From NCBI GenBank assembly GCA_030632095.1, contig DAOVJU010000006.1:1-18194 (forward strand): a stretch of DNA of 18,194 nt, in the 5' to 3' direction. This document shows, one piece after another, positions 14,669 through 18,194 of this stretch. The DNA comes from Chlorobiota bacterium (GTDB lineage Bacteria > Bacteroidota > Bacteroidia > Bacteroidales > B39-G9). The notes beneath the pieces were generated by a model that made no database searches, was not told the origin of the DNA, and saw only the letters and a program-made list of their open reading frames with translations. Numbering within the stretch: position 1 is the first letter of the stretch; every line of letters starts with the position of its first letter. The translations under genes were made by a program, and so were the position numbers.

Positions 14669-15540
14669 TGGAATATTTGCTTCACATATTGATAATGATT
14701 GTAATTTATGTCATGCTCGCCCATAGCCTGAATCTGGTGGCTGGTTTTTCAAACATGATTTCCCTGGCTCATGCAGGATTTTATGGTATTGGTGCTTATA
14801 CTACAGCAATCCTGTCTGTTAATTATCATTTCCCTTTTCTTGCTACTTTACCGATTGCAATGCTCGTTAGCGGATTATTAGCTCTAATTGTTTCTGTTAT
14901 TGCATTGCGTACGGTAGATGATTATTTTATTATTATAACTTTAGGAATACAGGTAGTCATCTTTTCGTTAATGAACAACTGGATGGACTTAACCAATGGT
15001 CCTCTCGGCATTCCTGGTATTCCTTCAATTTCTATTTTAAGTTTTGAGTTTGATGATAAAATCTCATTCCTAATTTTAAGCCTTTTTCTTGCAGGAATAC
15101 TATTTTATATATTAAGAAATATTACTTCTTCACCATTCGGTAGAGTTTTAAAAGCATTAAGCGAAGATGAAATTTTTACGCAAAGTCTTGGAAAAAATGT
15201 TTATAAAGCAAAAATAACTTCATTTACCATTGGAGCTATGTTTGCAGCAATTCCCGGAGTTTTGTATGCTCATTACATTTCATATATTGACCCTACAAGT
15301 TTTACTGTAATGGAATCAATTTTTATCCTTTCTATTGTTATAATCGGAGGAATGAGAAACCTATGGGGAGCAATTATTGCTACTGCCTTTTTAATTATAC
15401 TTCCAGAAGCACTACGTTTTCTCGGTATGCCAAATAATATCGCAGCAAATATGAGACAAATAATTTACGGAGCTTTGTTAATATTTGTGATGTTCAGATA
15501 CAGTAAAGGTTTTATAAAGGAAAAGCAAACGGTAAATTAA
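14668..15540 (+). CDS. livM: HAAT-family ABC transporter permease (LivM-like)
   Basis: A 290-residue inner-membrane permease, the partner of LivH. Marks of the LivM type are LNLVAGFSNMISLAHAGFYG and GAYTTAILSV, DYFIIITLGIQVVIFSLMNN, LTNGPLGIPGIPSISI (the LivM 'G-x-GIP' loop) and MESIFILSIVIIGGMRNLWG. It is shorter than E. coli LivM (about 425 residues), but this length is common for two-domain-less LivM proteins of other bacteria. It begins inside the livH stop (TAATG) and ends the operon. The KilA-N pseudogene starts only a few bases after the stop, so insertion or decay has occurred right at the operon end. Confidence 0.92.
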   Translation: MEYLLHILIMIVIYVMLAHSLNLVAGFSNMISLAHAGFYGIGAYTTAILSVNYHFPFLATLPIAMLVSGLLALIVSVIALRTVDDYFIIITLGIQVVIFSLMNNWMDLTNGPLGIPGIPSISILSFEFDDKISFLILSLFLAGILFYILRNITSSPFGRVLKALSEDEIFTQSLGKNVYKAKITSFTIGAMFAAIPGVLYAHYISYIDPTSFTVMESIFILSIVIIGGMRNLWGAIIATAFLIILPEALRFLGMPNNIAANMRQIIYGALLIFVMFRYSKGFIKEKQTVN

Positions 15541-15544
15541 AAAA

Positions 15545-15811
15545 TCTACGAAACATATCAAAGTTGAAGAAACCATTATTCACATTACCCAACATAACAA
15601 AGAAGATTACATTAGTCTTACAGATATGCTGAAACATAAAGAAAGTGGTGGTCTGATTTTTAAATAGTTGAGCAACAAAAATACTATTGAATTTCTTGGG
15701 GTTTGGGAAAAAAATTAAAACCCTAATTTTAATTACACCGAATTCGGTGTTATTATGCAAGAAGCAGGTGTAAATAGATTTACAATGTCGGTTAAACGAT
15801 GAATTAAAAGG
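15545..15811 (+). pseudogene. KilA-N domain protein remnant (three in-frame stops)
   Basis: Read in one frame from about 15,545, the sequence gives a KilA-N domain start: KVEETIIHITQHNKEDYISL, TDMLKHKESGGLIFK, stop, LSNKNTIEFLGVWEKN, stop, NPNFNYTEFGVIMQEAGVNR, FTMSVKR, stop, IK. This is the order and spacing of KilA-N proteins (YISLTDM, WLRNRNTIEFLG, NPNFN-EF, then K-W-I). Two stops, TAG at 15,665 and TGA at 15,800, stand where the family normally has tryptophan, so TGG was probably mutated; the third, TAA at about 15,713, stands where family members usually have a tyrosine, leucine or similar residue. No frameshift is seen and the C-terminal part of the gene is gone. KilA-N proteins come from phages and mobile elements; this copy cannot make a full protein. 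Confidence 0.8.
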
Positions 15812-15822
15812 ACCAAAAATTA

Positions 15823-15854
15823 AATCTAACAGGTCGAAAAAGACCTGTTAGATT
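15823..15854 (-). terminator. Strong hairpin terminator between the liv operon region and asnA
   Basis: A perfect 13-bp stem (AATCTAACAGGTC paired with GACCTGTTAGATT) with a six-base loop, GAAAAA. On the - strand it follows the asnA stop by 10 bp and is followed by a TTTTT run, as in rho-independent terminators. It can also serve the + strand. Confidence 0.85.
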
Positions 15855-15864
15855 AATTCCTGGC

Positions 15865-16902
15865 TTAAAGTAGGCATATTCCGGCACTTTCGCATTTACT
15901 TTTCATTTCTTCAGGCCAAATGCTCGATTGTACTTCACCAATATGTGCTTTTCTTAAAAAAAACATACAAAGACGCGACTGGCCAATACCTCCGCCCATT
16001 GAATATGGCAATTCACCTGAAAGTAACTTTTTATGAAAAAACAAGTCTTTTCTTTCTTCGGTATTTCTTATTTTAAGCTGCTGTAGTAATGATTTTTGAT
16101 CAACACGAATTCCCATTGAAGAAATTTCAAAGGCTCTTTTTAAAACAGGGTTCCATAAAATAATATCGCCATTTAATCCGTGATAGCCATTAAATGTTGG
16201 CGTTGACCAGTCGTCATAATCCGGTGCCCTGCCATCATGTGGTTCACCATTATTCAATACATGGCCTATTCCTATTATGAATATTGCTCCATATTTCTCT
16301 GCTGCTTTATTTTCACGTTCATTTGGTGTTAAATCCGGAAATTTCCTCAGTAATTCTTCTGCATGAATAAATGTAATGTCTTCCGGCAAACCTGGCTTTA
16401 GCCCGGGATATTGATCATACATATAAAATTCGGTCCGTTTTAAAACTTCATATATTTTCTTTACAGTGAACCTGAGATGTTTAACAGTCCTTTGCTGTTC
16501 GCTTATAACCTTTTCCCAATCCCATTGGTCAACATAAATAGAATGTAAATTTCCGGGAATTTCATCTGGCCTCAAAGCATTCATGTCGGTATAAATACCA
16601 GAATCTTTTTCTGCTTTCATTTCGTGCAATTTCAATCTTTTCCACTTAGCTAATGATTGAACAATCTCAACATCCTGGTTTTGTAAATGTTTAGCTTTAA
16701 ACCCAACTGGTTTTTCTATACCATTTAAATCGTCATTTATTCCTGTACCTTTAAACACGATCATGGGTGCTGTTACTCTTGACAGTTTCAATTCAGATGA
16801 AAGGTTTAACTGGAAAAAATCTTTGATCTGTTTTATAGCTTTTTCTGTTGTTTTCACATCTAAATGTGCTCTGTAGTCTTTTGGGATAAATAAATCTTGC
16901 AT
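15865..16902 (-). CDS. asnA: Aspartate-ammonia ligase (asparagine synthetase A)
   Basis: A 345-residue cytoplasmic enzyme that makes asparagine from aspartate, ammonia and ATP (AMP-forming). It has the class II aminoacyl-tRNA synthetase-like fold. Marks are TEKAIKQIKDFFQLNLSSEL, LSRVTAPMIVFKGTGINDDL, VEIVQSLAKWKRLKLHEMK, GIYTDMNALRPDE, LHSIYVDQWDWEKVI, SSMGIRVDQKSL and the C-terminal nucleotide-binding motif LPYSMGGGIGQSRLCMFFLR. The length matches Bacteroidota AsnA. The start is the ATG at 16,902, 2 bp after the stop of the upstream symporter gene, so both are probably on one mRNA that ends at the hairpin 15,823-15,854. Confidence 0.97.
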   Translation of the reverse strand: MQDLFIPKDYRAHLDVKTTEKAIKQIKDFFQLNLSSELKLSRVTAPMIVFKGTGINDDLNGIEKPVGFKAKHLQNQDVEIVQSLAKWKRLKLHEMKAEKDSGIYTDMNALRPDEIPGNLHSIYVDQWDWEKVISEQQRTVKHLRFTVKKIYEVLKRTEFYMYDQYPGLKPGLPEDITFIHAEELLRKFPDLTPNERENKAAEKYGAIFIIGIGHVLNNGEPHDGRAPDYDDWSTPTFNGYHGLNGDIILWNPVLKRAFEISSMGIRVDQKSLLQQLKIRNTEERKDLFFHKKLLSGELPYSMGGGIGQSRLCMFFLRKAHIGEVQSSIWPEEMKSKCESAGICLL

Positions 16903-16904
16903 CG

Positions 16905-18194
16905 CTATTTTTTAAAAATAAGTTGAACATAACTTACAACCGGGTTTATAACCAAAGAAGCTATCATCCCAATTGTACCGGCTTGTGGAGAAGGCATTCC
17001 ACGAAAATAAAATATTAAACATAAAGCTAATCCAACAATTGAAGAAGCAATTGCACCTTCATAAGTAACCTTTTTATTAAACAATCCCCAAACAAAAGGC
17101 CCGAGGAATACTGCTCCGATTGCTCCCCATGAAACACCCAGTATAGCTACAATAGAATCCGGCTTCATTAATGCTATAATTACAGATAGTAAAATAAAAA
17201 ATACGCTCGCTAACCGCATTAAAGAGATAAGTCTTTTATCATTGGTATTTTTATTAATGAATCCGGCATAAAAATCTTTTACTAACGAAGAGCTGGAAAT
17301 TAATACTAACGCAGCTAATGTTGACATTGAAGCTGATAATATTAAAATCAGGATTATTATAGTTAATGATTCCGGGATTACCATATTTAATAACTCTGGC
17401 ATTAAAGCATCAACATTGGGTTTGGCTATTTCACCTGAAGGAAAGGATAAGGGTGATGTCTGGGGATTAAGAAATATCCTTGTAGTAGAACCAATAAAAT
17501 ATGCTATCCCTCCAATTAGTAATGCAAAAAATGTTGATGCAATCATGCCAATGTGTACAGATCTCTTATCCCTTATTGCATAAAATTTTTGAATTAATTG
17601 AGGCATAGCAAAAGGGGCAACACTTGTAAGGAAAACCAATGAAAACAATGGCCACCATCCGGGAGGGCCAATTACCTGAGTAAGCTTTGGGTTTATACCT
17701 GCCAAAGTTTCAGTTATTGAAACCATTCCTCCCCCTCTGTTTAGCGTATAAAGTACAAGAACAATTACTCCAGCACTCATTATCATACCAAAAATTGTAT
17801 CAATCAATGTCATGGATTTGTAACCACCTAAAACAAGGTAAATAGATGTAAAAACTCCCATGAAAACAACAGCATGCCAATATTCAATTCCCTGGAATGA
17901 TGCTTGAAATAAATAAGATAAGCCAATAAAAACTGCTGCTGAATAAGGTATTAAAAACACAAAGATGGCTATAGAAGCAAATAATTTAAAAAAACTCTTA
18001 TTATATCTCTTTTCAAGAAATTCACTTACGGTTGCTATACCATATTCAAGGGACATTTTTTTTATTTTCCATCCCATAAATGCCCAGACTCCAAGAACAC
18101 CAACAAGTGCATTAAAAATCCCTATCCATATTCCTGAATATCCAAATCCCCAGCCAACTTTTCCTGCAAAACCTATAAATACAACCGCTGAAAA
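16905..18194 (-). CDS. Sodium:solute symporter (SSS family), start outside window
   Basis: An inner-membrane transporter using the sodium gradient, with 429 residues visible. The frame is open to the window edge: residues before Met at 18,077 read FSAVVFIGFAGKVGWGFGYS then IWIGIFNALVGVLGVWAF, an SSS-type membrane stretch. The Met is therefore internal and the true start lies outside. At least ten hydrophobic segments can be seen. SSS marks are GIATVSEFLEKRYNKSFFKL, IYLVLGGYKSMTLIDTIFG, FLTSVAPFAMPQLIQKFYAI, MSTLAALVLISSSSLVKDFY (the Na2-site region) and VSWGAIGAVFLGPFVWGLF. The substrate is open: the family includes pantothenate, proline, sugar and monocarboxylate carriers. It ends 2 bp before asnA, so the two are probably co-expressed, possibly linking amino-acid uptake and synthesis, but this is inference. 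Confidence 0.9.
   Translation of the reverse strand, partial: FSAVVFIGFAGKVGWGFGYSGIWIGIFNALVGVLGVWAFMGWKIKKMSLEYGIATVSEFLEKRYNKSFFKLFASIAIFVFLIPYSAAVFIGLSYLFQASFQGIEYWHAVVFMGVFTSIYLVLGGYKSMTLIDTIFGMIMSAGVIVLVLYTLNRGGGMVSITETLAGINPKLTQVIGPPGWWPLFSLVFLTSVAPFAMPQLIQKFYAIRDKRSVHIGMIASTFFALLIGGIAYFIGSTTRIFLNPQTSPLSFPSGEIAKPNVDALMPELLNMVIPESLTIIILILILSASMSTLAALVLISSSSLVKDFYAGFINKNTNDKRLISLMRLASVFFILLSVIIALMKPDSIVAILGVSWGAIGAVFLGPFVWGLFNKKVTYEGAIASSIVGLALCLIFYFRGMPSPQAGTIGMIASLVINPVVSYVQLIFKK

Noticed and set aside
15512..15760. 82-residue - strand frame over the end of livM
   Set aside because: It is the complement of the KilA-N remnant and livM; the + strand has the recognisable protein similarity.

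Overview
The window looks like an AT-rich chromosomal segment of an uncultured Bacteroidota (Bacteroidales-like) bacterium. The grounds are: Bacteroidota-type -7 promoter boxes (TAnnTTTG) upstream of several genes, hardly any Shine-Dalgarno sequence, an exported caspase-family protein with a Bacteroidota-type partner, a GxxExxY gene between CGCAAAG-type repeats, a KilA-N gene remnant, and Bacteroidota-like AsnA. No rRNA, tRNA or CRISPR array was seen.

Left part (1-4,540): the C-terminal end of a protein cut by the window edge (perhaps a glucosaminidase), a SAM-dependent methyltransferase, a convergent long-chain flavodoxin, a divergent outer-membrane beta-barrel protein, a 65-residue antitoxin-like protein, and an exported protein of the kind often found beside Bacteroidota caspases.

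Middle (4,541-8,860): a GxxExxY gene (PD-(D/E)xK-like) tightly enclosed by a 28-bp inverted repeat (27/28 identical). Next is an exported C14 caspase-like gene broken by a +1 frameshift at about 6,129, then a low-complexity inverted-repeat region. After that comes a lipoprotein with seven 58-residue repeats, probably a seven-bladed propeller.

Right part (8,903-15,540): a complete branched-chain amino-acid/amide (HAAT, Liv-type) ABC transporter, all on the + strand, but with its genes interleaved with others: livG, hicB, hicA, livF, a short radical SAM gene, a two-TM protein of unknown function, then livK, livH and livM. The last three are translationally coupled by TAATG overlaps. The two transporter halves are thus separated by foreign or accessory genes. 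The radical SAM/two-TM pair inside a transporter operon is the best candidate here for an undescribed functional unit.

Downstream (15,541-18,194): a KilA-N domain pseudogene, still in one frame but with three stops, then a strong hairpin terminator. On the - strand follows a sodium:solute symporter (its start lies beyond the window) and, 2 bp later, asparagine synthetase AsnA. These two probably form one transcription unit that ends at the hairpin.
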